DNA of 64,000 bases from Stutzerimonas stutzeri (GCF_018138085.1 NZ_CP073105.1:434001-498000); one strand, 5' to 3'. Shown: positions 7,231-18,468, counted from the stretch's first letter. Made by a program: numbers and translations. Notes: a model not told the origin generated them from the letters alone.

Positions 7231-8733
7231 ATGCAGACCCTCGGCAACCTGATCAACAACGAGGCCGTCGCGGGCCGCTCCGAACGCCACGCGACCGTCT
7301 ACAACCCGGCCACCGGCGAGCCGCGACTATACGTATCGCTGTCCTCGGCAGATGAAACCCGTGAGGCCATCGCCGCCGCCCAGGCTGCATTCGAAGGCTG
7401 GGCGAAGACGCCAACGCTGGTGCGCGCCCGCGTCATGTTCCGCTTCAAGGCCTTGCTCGAAGCGCGTCGCGACGACGTCGCACGGCTGATCTCGCTGGAG
7501 CACGGCAAGGTCTTCTCCGACGCCCAGGGTGAAGTCACCCGCGGCCTGGAAGTGGTGGAGTTCGCCTGCGGCATTCCACATCTGCTCAAGGGTGAGTTCT
7601 CGTCCAACGTCGGCCGCGACATCGATTCCAACTCATTGATGCAGCCGTTGGGTGTTTGCGTCGGCATCACCCCGTTCAACTTCCCGGCGATGGTGCCGCT
7701 GTGGATGCTGCCGGTGGCCATCGCCTGCGGCAATACCTTCGTCCTCAAACCATCGGAAAAGGACCCGAGCGCGACCCTGCTGCTCGGTGAATTGCTGGCC
7801 GAAGCCGGACTGCCGGCGGGCGTGCTGAACATCGTCAACGGCGACAAGGAAGCGGTGGACGTGCTGCTGACCGACGAGCGCGTGCAATCGGTGAGCTTCG
7901 TCGGCTCGACGCCGATTGCCGAGTACATCTACAGCACCGCATCGGCGCACGGCAAACGTTGCCAGGCCCTGGGCGGCGCGAAGAACCACATGGTGATCAT
8001 GCCCGACGCCGATCCCCAGCAAGTGGTCAGCTCGTTGATGGGCGCCGCCTATGGTTCGGCCGGCGAGCGTTGCATGGCGATCTCGGTGGCGCTCTGCGTC
8101 GGTGACGAGGTGGCCGACAATCTGGTCGAGATGCTCAAGGGCGAGATCAGCCAGATGCGCACTGGCCCCGGCACGGGCGTCGAGCCCGAACCGCACATGG
8201 GTCCGCTGGTCACCCGCGAGCATCAGCAGAAGGTCGTCAGCTATATCGACCTGGGCGTGGAAGAAGGCGCGACGCTGGTCTGTGACGGCCGTGGACTGAC
8301 GGTTGAAGGCTACGAGAACGGCTTCTATGTCGGCCCGACGCTGTTCGACCGGGTAACGCCGCAGATGCGCATCTACAAAGAGGAGATCTTCGGCCCGGTG
8401 CTGGCCGTGGTGCGGGTGCAGTCCTTCGACGAGGCATTGAAGCTGGTCAACGATCACGAATTCGGCAACGGCACCTCGATCTTCACCCGTGATGGCGACA
8501 CCGCGCGGCAGTACGAGGAAGAGGTCAAGGTCGGCATGGTCGGCGTCAACGTGCCGATCCCGGTGCCCATGGCGTTCCACTGTTTCGGCGGCTGGAAGCG
8601 CTCGATCTTCGGCCCGCTGAACATGCACGGCCCGGACGGCGTGCGTTTCTTCACCCGGATGAAGACCGTGACCCGGCGCTGGCCGACCGGCATTCGTGCC
8701 GGGGCGGACTTCTCGATGCCGACGATGAAATAG
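7231..8733 (+). CDS. mmsA: CoA-acylating methylmalonate-semialdehyde dehydrogenase
   Basis: A 500-residue aldehyde dehydrogenase with the features of the MmsA/IolA subgroup: NFPAMVPLWMLPVAIACGN, KPSEKDPS, FVGSTPIAEYIY and the nucleophile Cys281 in GSAGERCMAIS. The usual ALDH general-base Glu segment reads LGGAKNHMVIMPDAD, as expected for CoA-acylating MMSDH. The reaction is oxidative decarboxylation of (methyl)malonate semialdehyde with CoA to propionyl-CoA or acetyl-CoA, as in valine, beta-alanine or inositol catabolism. It sits 4 bp behind the Fe-ADH gene and is followed by a strong intrinsic terminator. No mmsB or other valine-pathway gene is present, so the pathway is set only by the Fe-ADH partner. 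Confidence 0.9.
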   Translation: MQTLGNLINNEAVAGRSERHATVYNPATGEPRLYVSLSSADETREAIAAAQAAFEGWAKTPTLVRARVMFRFKALLEARRDDVARLISLEHGKVFSDAQGEVTRGLEVVEFACGIPHLLKGEFSSNVGRDIDSNSLMQPLGVCVGITPFNFPAMVPLWMLPVAIACGNTFVLKPSEKDPSATLLLGELLAEAGLPAGVLNIVNGDKEAVDVLLTDERVQSVSFVGSTPIAEYIYSTASAHGKRCQALGGAKNHMVIMPDADPQQVVSSLMGAAYGSAGERCMAISVALCVGDEVADNLVEMLKGEISQMRTGPGTGVEPEPHMGPLVTREHQQKVVSYIDLGVEEGATLVCDGRGLTVEGYENGFYVGPTLFDRVTPQMRIYKEEIFGPVLAVVRVQSFDEALKLVNDHEFGNGTSIFTRDGDTARQYEEEVKVGMVGVNVPIPVPMAFHCFGGWKRSIFGPLNMHGPDGVRFFTRMKTVTRRWPTGIRAGADFSMPTMK

Positions 8734-8802
8734 GCGGCGCGTCGTGGGACGGTTATCCAGGCAACGACCGGTGCTGGACCCGTTTCATTTCGATTAAGCT
8801 TC

Positions 8803-8829
8803 GCCGCCCTTCGGGGCGGCTGTTTTATT
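8803..8829 (+). terminator. Intrinsic terminator after mmsA
   Basis: A perfect 7-bp stem GCCGCCC/GGGCGGC (8803-8809 with 8814-8820) closes a TTCG tetraloop and is followed by TGTTTTATT. It ends only 23 bp before the IclR start codon. Confidence 0.8.
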
Positions 8830-8852
8830 CATCTACCGCAACGGGCTTCGCC

Positions 8853-9617
8853 ATGCGCAGTACCCCTCGTGAAAAAGGCTCTTCCATCACCCGTGTGCTG
8901 GAAATCATCGAAGCCGTGGCCGGTGCCGCAGAGCCACTGACGCCGAGTGCCTTGGCGGAAAAACTGGACATCCCCAAGGCCAGCGCCCATCGCCTGGTTC
9001 AGACGCTGGAGAAGGAAGGCTTTCTGCAGTTCGGCCTGCGCGGCGGCCTGCTGCCGGGCGATCGGCTGCACGCCACTGCGGTGAACATTCTTGGCAGCGG
9101 CCGGCACAAGGCCTTGCGTCAGGCGATCCTGCGTCAGCTGTCCGATGAAATCGGCGAAACCTGCGGCCTCTCCGTGCCGGATGGTCTGGACATGCTCTAC
9201 TTCGATCGGGTGCAGACCAACTGGCCGCTGCAGATCAACCTGCCCATCGGCAGCCACACGCCGCTCTGGTGCACCGCCAGCGGCAAGCTCTATCTCGCTT
9301 CGCTGCCCGACGATCAGCTCGAACGCATCCTGCCGCGCCTGCCGATTCGCCAGCTGGCGCGTAATACCCTGACTGACCTCAGCGCCTTGCGCGACGACCT
9401 GGTGCGGATTCGTGAAGAGGACCTGGCTACCGATTCGGAGGAATTCATCGATGGCATGGTCGCCTGCGCCGTGCCGGTGCGCGATGGCCGCGGCGAGCTG
9501 AGCGCCTGCCTGTTCACCCATGCGCCAGTGATTCGCTGTTCGATGGAATCCTTGCTGGCCTTCGTGCCGCGCCTGCGCGCGGCGGCCGGAGAACTGGAGG
9601 CGATTGTCAGCGGTTGA
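8853..9617 (+). CDS. IclR-family transcriptional regulator
   Basis: A 254-residue protein. The N-terminal winged helix (about residues 10-70) includes RVLEIIEAVAGAAEPLTPSALAEKLDIPKASAHRLVQTLEKEGF, a typical IclR helix-turn-helix. The C-terminal effector domain includes GETCGLSVPDGLDMLYFDRVQ and GSHTPLWCTASGKLYLA. It lies directly downstream of Fe-ADH and mmsA and probably controls them in response to a pathway metabolite (inference). The ATG at 8853 has only a weak ribosome binding site, and the mmsA terminator ends 23 bp upstream, so its own promoter must be very close or upstream of the terminator. Confidence 0.88.
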   Translation: MRSTPREKGSSITRVLEIIEAVAGAAEPLTPSALAEKLDIPKASAHRLVQTLEKEGFLQFGLRGGLLPGDRLHATAVNILGSGRHKALRQAILRQLSDEIGETCGLSVPDGLDMLYFDRVQTNWPLQINLPIGSHTPLWCTASGKLYLASLPDDQLERILPRLPIRQLARNTLTDLSALRDDLVRIREEDLATDSEEFIDGMVACAVPVRDGRGELSACLFTHAPVIRCSMESLLAFVPRLRAAAGELEAIVSG

Positions 9618-9623
9618 AGGGCG

Positions 9624-10539
9624 AACTGCTCGGATTTAGACCTTGGCAGTCCTTCGGCCTGCATTCGCCGCGGGGTCGCGGCTCCCACGAAAGCGTCGTG
9701 TACCGGTGGGAGCGTCGCCCTCGGCGCGAAGCTTTTCAGGCTTCGGTAGTAGGGTGGATGACGCTCTTTTCATCCAGCGTGCTCTCCCCCGATGGGCCGC
9801 CACCCCGGTGGATCGCCACCCTGGTGGATCGGTGAAGCGTGATCCACCCTACAGCTGCTCGGATTGCGAGCTCGGCAGGCCTTCGGCCTGCATTCGCCGC
9901 GGGGTCGCGGCTCCCACGAAAGCGTCGTGTACCGGTGGGAGCGCCGACCTCGGCACGAAGCTTTTCAGGCTGCGGTCGTAGGGTGGATGACGCTCTTTTC
10001 ATCCACCGTGCTCTCCCCCGATGGGCCGCCACCCCGGTGGATCGCCACCCTGGTGGATCGGTGAAGCGTGATCCACCCTACAGCTGCTCGGATTGCGAGC
10101 TCGGCAGGCCTTCGGCCTGCATTCGCCGCGGGGTCGCGGCTCCCACGAAAGCGTCGTGTACCGGTGGGAGCGCCGACCTCGGCACGAAGCTTTTCAGGCT
10201 GCGGTCGTAGGGTGGATGACGCTCTTTTCATCCACCGTGCTCTCCCCCGATGGGCCGCCACCCCGGTGGATCGCCACCCTGGTGGATCGGTGAAGCGTGA
10301 TCCACCCTACAGCTGCTCGGATTTCGACCTCGGCAGTCCTTCGGCCTGCATTCGCCGCGGGGTCGCGGCTCCCACGAAAAGCGTCGTGTGCCGGTGGGAG
10401 CGTCGCCCTCGGCGCGAAGCTTTTCAGGCTTCGGTCGTAGGGTGGATGTCGCTCTTTCCATCCACCGTGCGCTGCTTCGGAGGATCGTCATCCGGTGGGC
10501 CGCCACCCCGGTGGATCGGTGAGGCGTGATCCACCCTAC
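9624..10539. repeat. Four tandem copies of a 229-bp intergenic repeat
   Basis: Unit boundaries are 9624-9852, 9853-10081, 10082-10310 and 10311-10539, exactly 4 x 229 bp. Copies 2 and 3 read as identical, copy 1 is close, and copy 4 has substitutions and compensating indels. Each unit carries two inverted-repeat modules. The first pairs GCTCCCAC with GTGGGAGC (9910-9917/9935-9942 in copy 2), like Pseudomonas REP sequences. The second is a roughly 104-bp module bounded by GTAGGGTGGAT and ATCCACCCTAC (9978-10081 in copy 2), like a small nonautonomous element. Open frames crossing the repeats look accidental. The block fills the gap between iclR and rep, and no transposase is present. Confidence 0.9.
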
Positions 10540-10563
10540 GCATCCTGGAGCCGGGAAGCGTCG

Positions 10564-12573
<2,010 letters not shown>

Positions 12574-12814
12574 TCTCGTTAGGTCTGTTGAAGCGGGGGC
12601 GAGAGTTTAGCAGGGCAAGCCCTGCCAGATGATGTTGGCCAGGCCTTGTAGCTACCAGTCGTCGCCCGCCGTACTCAGTTAGGGGCCGGAATGCTCTAGT
12701 CTATGCGCGCCGTGACCACCTTAGGCTGTTCAGTCACCGCTCCGCTTCGCACAAGGAGGTGTGCCGTCGAGGTGGCCAACCATCCTCTTGCTCCGCACGA
12801 ACCGGGGACACACC

Positions 12815-14479
12815 GTGACCGCGCCCATCCAACCCATGCGTCTGGTTCTGTTGGCCGACGAGCCCGAGTGGGGCGAACGTCTGCGCGCTGCGCTGGCCGC
12901 GTTACGTAGCCCACACATGCTGCTGGTCGCCGGCGACTGGCCTGGCGCCGCTGCGCATCTGGCCGAAGCAGGGCACGGCCTGCTGCTTACCACACCGCGC
13001 CGCCGCCCGGCTTCGGGGCGCTTCCCCGGGCCCACCATTCTGTTGCTCGACGAAGAACCGGACGAGGCGCCCGAGGGCGTCGTCGACTGGCTGGTCGCTC
13101 CGCAATTCAACCCCGATGTGTTGCGCCGCAGCCTGCGTTATGCACGGGAACGGTGCGCCCTGCATGGGGCCTTGCAGCGCCTGGCCGAGCAGGACCCGCT
13201 GACCGGTATCGCCAACCGCCAGGGATTCCAGGCGCTTCTTGTCGGGGAGCTGGCCGAGCATGATGGCGAGGGACTGGCCCTGGGACTGCTGGATCTGGAC
13301 AACTTCCGGCGGGTCAACGAGACGCTCGGGCATCGGGCCGGTGACGGGTTGATCCTGCAGGTGGTGGCGCGGTTGAAGGCGCAGCTGGAAGTCGGGGACC
13401 GGATCGCGCGGCTGGGGGGCGACGAATTCGGTCTGCTGCTCGATACCGGCCGCCGTTCCGGGCGCGCCGAGCAGGTAGCCGATCGGGTGGTTGAAGCCCT
13501 GGCCGAGCCCTACTGGCTCGATGGCGAAAGCCTGATGCTCGGTTGCAGCCTCGGGCTGGCCCACGCCAAGTCCGATACCGATGCCGATCAGCTGCTGTGG
13601 CTGGCGCAGGTCGCCATGCGCCAGGCGAAGGCCAGGCAAGGGTGTACCTGGTATCTCTACAACGAGCGGGTCAACCGCAACGCCAGCAGCCTGGCGGATC
13701 TGGAGGGCGAGCTGCGCCGTGCGCTACGTCGCGACGACCTGGAGCTGCATTATCAGCCGCGGCTGTGCATGGAGACCGGTCGCATCGTCGGGCTGGAGGC
13801 GCTGGTGCGCTGGCGGCATGCCTCGCGCGGTCTGCTGGCGCCGAATGAGTTCATCCCCATGGCAGAGGAGAGCGGGCTGATCGTACCGCTGGGCTACTGG
13901 GTGATTTCGCGGGCGCTGCGTGACATGCAGAGCCTGCGCGAAAAGGGTTCCGGCGAGCTGCACATGGCGGTCAACCTGTCCTTCCGGCAGTTTCAGGACA
14001 GCCAGCTGCTGATCACCCTGCAGCGATTGATCGAGGAGCGCGGCGTGGATCCGCGCTGGCTCGAATTCGAGCTCACCGAGACGGCGGTGATGCGCCGCAG
14101 CGAACAGGTCAGCGGAACCATGAGCGCCCTGGCGGAGCTGGGGGTGCGCTTTTCGCTGGACGATTTCGGCACCGGTTTCTCGTCGTTCGTGCACTTGAAT
14201 CGACTGCCCATCAGCTTGCTGAAGATCGACAAGAGCTTCGTCGACGAGGTCAGCGCCAAGGCGGACAACAGCCTGGTGCAGGCCATGATCGGCCTGGCTC
14301 ACGATCTGGGGCTGGAAGTGGTGGCCGAGGGCGTGGAGCGGGCAGGTCAGTTGAAGCTGCTGGAGCGCTACGGGGCCAATCAGGTGCAGGGCTACCTGAT
14401 CAGCAAGCCGTTGCCGCTGGCGGAACTGGAAACGTACCTGAGCAATCGCGAAAAACCGGAAGGCGTTGCGCAAGCCTAG
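12815..14479 (+). CDS. proE: GGDEF-EAL c-di-GMP phosphodiesterase (ProE-like)
   Basis: A 554-residue cytoplasmic protein. A degenerate receiver-like N-terminal domain (about residues 8-115) lacks a clear phospho-acceptor Asp. It is followed by a GGDEF domain with an intact GGDEF motif and an EAL domain (about 300-540). The EAL catalytic elements are present: EALVRW, VNLSFRQF, ELTETAVM, DDFGTGFSS, KIDKSF and AEGVE. It therefore should hydrolyse c-di-GMP, with GGDEF probably regulatory. The start is placed at GTG 12815, with GGGG upstream; an upstream GTG at 12761 sits only one base from an AAGGAGG sequence, and ATG 12836 is an alternative. Position beside rep supports the ProE assignment. Confidence 0.87.
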   Translation: MTAPIQPMRLVLLADEPEWGERLRAALAALRSPHMLLVAGDWPGAAAHLAEAGHGLLLTTPRRRPASGRFPGPTILLLDEEPDEAPEGVVDWLVAPQFNPDVLRRSLRYARERCALHGALQRLAEQDPLTGIANRQGFQALLVGELAEHDGEGLALGLLDLDNFRRVNETLGHRAGDGLILQVVARLKAQLEVGDRIARLGGDEFGLLLDTGRRSGRAEQVADRVVEALAEPYWLDGESLMLGCSLGLAHAKSDTDADQLLWLAQVAMRQAKARQGCTWYLYNERVNRNASSLADLEGELRRALRRDDLELHYQPRLCMETGRIVGLEALVRWRHASRGLLAPNEFIPMAEESGLIVPLGYWVISRALRDMQSLREKGSGELHMAVNLSFRQFQDSQLLITLQRLIEERGVDPRWLEFELTETAVMRRSEQVSGTMSALAELGVRFSLDDFGTGFSSFVHLNRLPISLLKIDKSFVDEVSAKADNSLVQAMIGLAHDLGLEVVAEGVERAGQLKLLERYGANQVQGYLISKPLPLAELETYLSNREKPEGVAQA

Positions 14480-14501
14480 GCCATTGCACACACGCCTTCC
14501 G
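14457..14501. terminator. Inverted repeat between convergent proE and betT
   Basis: A perfect 10-bp repeat CGGAAGGCGT (14457-14466) / ACGCCTTCCG (14492-14501) spans the proE stop codon, with a 25-nt loop. It lacks a T-run, so it may limit read-through or only be an mRNA 3' structure. Confidence 0.35.
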
Positions 14502-14511
14502 ACGAGATTGC

Positions 14512-16482
14512 CTATCGAACCATGTGCAGGAAGTGCATGTGCTTCTCGTACTGATCGAGGATGTCGCCGATGACGCCTTCGCGGCTCCAGCCCATCACGT
14601 CGTAATTCTGGCCGCCCTCCTTGAGATGCACTTCAGCGCGGTAGTAGTTGCGCTCGTCATCGTCGCCTTCTTCGGTGACGACGAAGCTCGGCATCGGATA
14701 GCCGCGCGGACGGATCTGATAGATGAAATCGGGCGCGCCCTCATGGGCGATCTGCAGCCCGGTACGGTTGTCTTCGCCGCTGGTCAGCTCGACGTCGTAG
14801 CCCTGCTGACGCAGCTCTTCGGCCACTGCGGCACAGGCCGGCGCGGCGACTTCGCGGATGAAACGCTCGACGTCGCGCCGGCGTGGATACTTGGTCAGGT
14901 TCTGTATGCGCCGCCGCCAGCCGCCTTCCGATTGCGGCGCGGTGGGCGTGGTATTGAGTGACTGATAGCGCAGGCCCTGCTTGGTGGCATCGACACGCAA
15001 GGCCTTGAGCAGACCCCACATGGCGCAGAGCAGCACCAGGGTGAAGGGCAGTGCGCTGGCGATCGTGGCCGTCTGTAGCGCAGTCAGGCCATCGGCGAGC
15101 AGCAGCGCGATGGCCACCGCGCCCATGGAACCGGCCCAGAAGACGCGCTGCCAGACCGGGGTCTGGCCCTCGCCACCCGAGGCGAGCATGTCCACCACCA
15201 GCGCTCCGGAATCGGCCGAGGTGACGAAGAACACCACCACCATGACGATGGCGATCAGCGACAGCAGCGCAGCGAAGGGGAAGTGCTCGAGAAAGGCGAA
15301 CAGCGCCAACGAGCTGTCCCGCTCGATGGCCTCGCCCAGGCTGGTGACGTGGTCCCAGAGAATCATATGGATGGCGGTATCGCCGAACACCGTCATCCAC
15401 AGCAGTGTGAAGGCAGTGGGCACCAGCAACACGCCGGTGACGAATTCACGGATGGTGCGCCCGCGCGAGATGCGCGCGATGAACAGGCCGACAAAGGGCG
15501 ACCAGGCCAGCCACCAGCCCCAGTAGAACAGCGTCCAGCCGCCAATCCAGTCGTTGGGCTCGTAGGCGTAGAGGTTGAAGGTCGCCGTGATGATCTGCGA
15601 GAAGTAGTTGCCGGTGTTCTGCACGAAGGTCTGCAGGATGAATACGGTTGGGCCGGCGATCAGTACCAGCAGCAGCAACAGCACGGCCAGCGACAGGTTC
15701 AGTTCCGACAGGCGGCGCACGCCCTTGTCCAGCCCGGTGACCACCGAGATGGTCGCCAGCAAGGTGGTGCCGGCGATCAGCGCGATCTGTACCGGTATGG
15801 ATACCGGCAGTCCGTAGAGGTGGTTCAGTCCGGTGTTGATCTGGGTGACGCCTAGTCCGAGGGACGTCGCGACGCCGAGCACGGTGCCAATGATGGCGAA
15901 GATATCCACGGCGTGGCCTATCGGCCCGTGAATACGTTCGCCGATCAGCGGGTACAGGGCCGAGCGCAGTGTCAGCGGCAGGCCTTGGCGAAAGCTGAAA
16001 TAGGCCAGAATCATCGCCACGATGGCGTAGATGGCCCAGGCGTGCAGCCCCCAGTGGAAGAAGGTGATTTTCATCGCGTCGCGTGCGGCTATCACCGTGC
16101 CGCCTTCGCCAACCGGGGGCGAAAGGAAGTGCATCACCGGCTCGGCGACGCCGAAGAACATCAGGCCGATGCCCATGCCCGCCGAGAACAGCATCGAGAA
16201 CCAGGTCAGGTAGCTGTAGTCGGGCTCACTGTGGTCGGGGCCGAGCTTGATTTCCCCGTACCGGCTGAGCGCCAGCAACACGACCATCAGCAGGATGATC
16301 GCCACGGCGAGAATGTATAGCCAGCTGACGTTGGCGATGATCCAGGCCTGAACGTCGCTGAACACAGCCTGAGCGTGTTCGGGGGCGGCGACGCTGTAGA
16401 TCACCAGTAGCAGGACCAGGATGGCGGAACCGTAGAAAACGGGTGGATTGAGGGTGGAAGGTGAAGACGTGTTGGCCTCCAT
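14512..16482 (-). CDS. betT: BCCT-family choline/glycine betaine transporter
   Basis: A 656-residue inner-membrane transporter with 12 predicted helices. Family motifs are WFSMLFSAGMGIGLMFFGVAEP and WTLFYWGWWLAWSPFVGLFIARISRGRTIREF, the latter containing the Trp-rich substrate site. A C-terminal cytoplasmic extension of more than 120 residues follows the last helix, as in BetT-type carriers where it tunes osmotic activation. Likely function is sodium- or proton-coupled uptake of choline or betaine as osmoprotectant or carbon source. The ATG has AAAGGAG about 7 bp upstream. It lies 195 bp downstream of comM on the same strand, but the gap suggests its own promoter. P. aeruginosa BetT3 has the same neighbours. 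Confidence 0.9.
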   Translation of the reverse strand: MEANTSSPSTLNPPVFYGSAILVLLLVIYSVAAPEHAQAVFSDVQAWIIANVSWLYILAVAIILLMVVLLALSRYGEIKLGPDHSEPDYSYLTWFSMLFSAGMGIGLMFFGVAEPVMHFLSPPVGEGGTVIAARDAMKITFFHWGLHAWAIYAIVAMILAYFSFRQGLPLTLRSALYPLIGERIHGPIGHAVDIFAIIGTVLGVATSLGLGVTQINTGLNHLYGLPVSIPVQIALIAGTTLLATISVVTGLDKGVRRLSELNLSLAVLLLLLVLIAGPTVFILQTFVQNTGNYFSQIITATFNLYAYEPNDWIGGWTLFYWGWWLAWSPFVGLFIARISRGRTIREFVTGVLLVPTAFTLLWMTVFGDTAIHMILWDHVTSLGEAIERDSSLALFAFLEHFPFAALLSLIAIVMVVVFFVTSADSGALVVDMLASGGEGQTPVWQRVFWAGSMGAVAIALLLADGLTALQTATIASALPFTLVLLCAMWGLLKALRVDATKQGLRYQSLNTTPTAPQSEGGWRRRIQNLTKYPRRRDVERFIREVAAPACAAVAEELRQQGYDVELTSGEDNRTGLQIAHEGAPDFIYQIRPRGYPMPSFVVTEEGDDDERNYYRAEVHLKEGGQNYDVMGWSREGVIGDILDQYEKHMHFLHMVR

Positions 16483-16677
16483 GCTGCGCTCCTTTGATAA
16501 CCGATGGGGAGTGGCCGCCTGTGGCGAAGAGGACGCAATCTAGCATATCGGTCTGTTCCGACCGGATGCGGCGGCGGTCCACTGGACGGGCTTACCCAGG
16601 TTGTGACCGCGTGAAGGGCCGGTTTGCAGCCAACCTTTTCGGTCTTTCGAGTTGTTTCCAGCAGGCGAGGACGCGAA

Positions 16678-18177
16678 TCAGCCGGCCTGGCTTCCGGGTC
16701 GGTACTGCAGGGCTTCGGCCAGGTGCGCACGACCGATCGAGGTCGCTTGCTGCAGATCCGCCAGCGTTCGCGCGACTTTCAGGATCCGATGCGCCGCGCG
16801 CAATGACAGTCCGAGGCGCTCGCAGGCCCGTTCCAGCCATTGCTGGTCCTCCGGTTGCAGCTGGCAATGACTGCGCAGGCCGGTGAGGTCGAGGAAGGCA
16901 TTGGCGCAGCCTTGGCGCTGTAGCTGGATGCGCCGCGCCTCGGCAACCTTGGCAGCGACCTCGACGGTGGTTTCGCTGCCCGCCAGTGGTGCGTTCAGCG
17001 CCGTCGCCTCGCGAGCGACCGTCAGGTGCAGGTCGATACGATCGAGCAGTGGACCGGAGAGCTTGCCGCGGTAGCGCTGGATCTGGTCTGGCGAGCAGCG
17101 GCAGCGCCCGCTGGGGTCGCCCAGATAGCCGCAGGGGCAGGGGTTCATCGCCGCGACCAGCTGAAAGCGAGCCGGGAAGCGCACCTTGTCACGCGCGCGG
17201 GCGATAACGATGCATCCCGATTCCAGTGGCTCGCGAAGCACCTCGAGCACCTTGCGATCGAATTCCGGCAGCTCGTCCAGGAACAGCACGCCCTGATGCG
17301 CCAAGGTGATTTCGCCCGGTCGCGGTCGACTACCACCGCCGACCAGTGCCGGTCCCGATGCACTGTGATGGGGCTGACGAAACGGCCGCTGCGGCCAGTG
17401 CTCCAGCGGTGACTGGCTGGCGACCGAATGAATGGCGGCGACTTCCAGCGCCTCCTGTTCTTCCAAAGGCGGCAACAATCCGGGCAGGCGGCTGGCCAGA
17501 AGGGTCTTGCCGGTGCCTGGCGGGCCGGAGAACAACAGGTTGTGGGCGCCGGCCGCAGCGACCAGCAATCCGCGCTTGGCTGCCGCCTGCCCCTGAACCT
17601 CGGCGAGGTCGGGGTAGGGCAACACCTGGCGCAGCAGCCCCTGCGCCTGGAAGGGCTCGATCGGGGTCGCTCCGTTGAAGTGTGCGGCTACCTCGAGCAG
17701 GTGATCCGCGGCGTAGACCACCAGACCGGACGCCAGGCTGGCTTCCTCGGCATTGGCCCTGGGCACCAGCAGTGCGCGTCCGGCCTTGCGCGCCGCCAAG
17801 GCAGCGGGCAATACACCTTGCACCGGACGCAACGCTCCGGAGAGTGCCAGCTCGCCGAGGCATTCGAGACTCTCCAGACGGTCACCAGGGATTTGCGCAC
17901 TGGCGGCAAGAATGCCCAAGGCGATCGCGAGATCGAAGCGACCGCCGTCTTTCGGCAGATCGGCCGGGGCGAGATTGAGCGTGATGCGACGGGCGGGAAA
18001 ATCGAAGCCGGAGGTCAGAATCGCGCTGCGCACACGGTCCTTGCTTTCCTTGACGGCGGTTTCCGGCAGGCCGACCAGAGCGAGCGAGGGCAGGCCGTTG
18101 GCCAGATGCGCCTCGACCGTGACGGCAGGCGCCTCCACGCCGACCTGAGCGCGGCTGTGGACGATTGCAAGGGACAT
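16678..18177 (-). CDS. comM: Competence-type Mg-chelatase-like AAA+ helicase ComM (YifB)
   Basis: A 499-residue protein. The N-terminal S5-fold ChlI domain (MSLAIVHSRAQVGVEAPAVTVEAHLANGLPSLALVGLPETAVKES) is followed by an AAA+ domain with Walker A SGPPGTGKT, FLDELPEFDRKVLEVLREPLE, and a C-terminal Cys-containing NPCPCGYLGD...RCRCSP segment. In naturally transformable bacteria ComM drives branch migration during integration of incoming DNA; P. stutzeri is a known transformable species. AAAGGAG precedes the ATG. It is 30 bp downstream of ubiK on the same strand, so they are probably co-transcribed. Confidence 0.93.
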   Translation of the reverse strand: MSLAIVHSRAQVGVEAPAVTVEAHLANGLPSLALVGLPETAVKESKDRVRSAILTSGFDFPARRITLNLAPADLPKDGGRFDLAIALGILAASAQIPGDRLESLECLGELALSGALRPVQGVLPAALAARKAGRALLVPRANAEEASLASGLVVYAADHLLEVAAHFNGATPIEPFQAQGLLRQVLPYPDLAEVQGQAAAKRGLLVAAAGAHNLLFSGPPGTGKTLLASRLPGLLPPLEEQEALEVAAIHSVASQSPLEHWPQRPFRQPHHSASGPALVGGGSRPRPGEITLAHQGVLFLDELPEFDRKVLEVLREPLESGCIVIARARDKVRFPARFQLVAAMNPCPCGYLGDPSGRCRCSPDQIQRYRGKLSGPLLDRIDLHLTVAREATALNAPLAGSETTVEVAAKVAEARRIQLQRQGCANAFLDLTGLRSHCQLQPEDQQWLERACERLGLSLRAAHRILKVARTLADLQQATSIGRAHLAEALQYRPGSQAG

Positions 18178-18207
18178 TCGATCACTCCTTTGATCGTTGC
18201 CAGCGGA

Positions 18208-18468
18208 TTACTCCGTGAGTGGCGTTAGCTTTTCTTCCAGCTCGGCAACCTTGGCTGCCAGCGCCTCGAGACGTGCGCGGGTGCGGGCCAGCACGACCAT
18301 CTGGCCGTCGAATTCCTCTCGGCTGACCACGTCGAGCTTGCTCAAGGCGCCCTGCACGATGCCCTTGAACTGGGCTTCGATTTCAGCACGAGGCAAGGGG
18401 TTTTCTCCGTTGAACAGGCGCGAAGCCTGGGCGCCGACGGCGTCGAGGAAAGCTTTGGGCGGGAACAT
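18208..18468 (-). CDS. ubiK: Ubiquinone biosynthesis accessory factor UbiK (BMFP family)
   Basis: An 86-residue protein matching the YqiC/BMFP family: MFPPKAFLDAVGAQ at the N-terminus, a central amphipathic region and a C-terminal coiled coil (VLARTRARLEALAAKVAELEEKL). In E. coli and Salmonella UbiK binds UbiJ and lipids and supports the aerobic ubiquinone hydroxylation complex. The ATG at 18468 has AGGTG upstream; a longer in-frame extension to 18612 has no family similarity. It is divergent from glnK across a 397-bp regulatory region. Confidence 0.88.
   Translation of the reverse strand: MFPPKAFLDAVGAQASRLFNGENPLPRAEIEAQFKGIVQGALSKLDVVSREEFDGQMVVLARTRARLEALAAKVAELEEKLTPLTE

Noticed and set aside
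5916..7259. 447-residue frame antisense to the Fe-ADH gene
   Set aside because: The Fe-ADH frame has cofactor and metal motifs; the antisense translation is Gly/His/Arg-rich with no motif.
9624..10539. CRISPR array or a protein with tandem repeats
   Set aside because: The unit is 229 bp with no spacer-repeat alternation. The open frames shift between strands and are simply copied with the unit; no cas gene is present.
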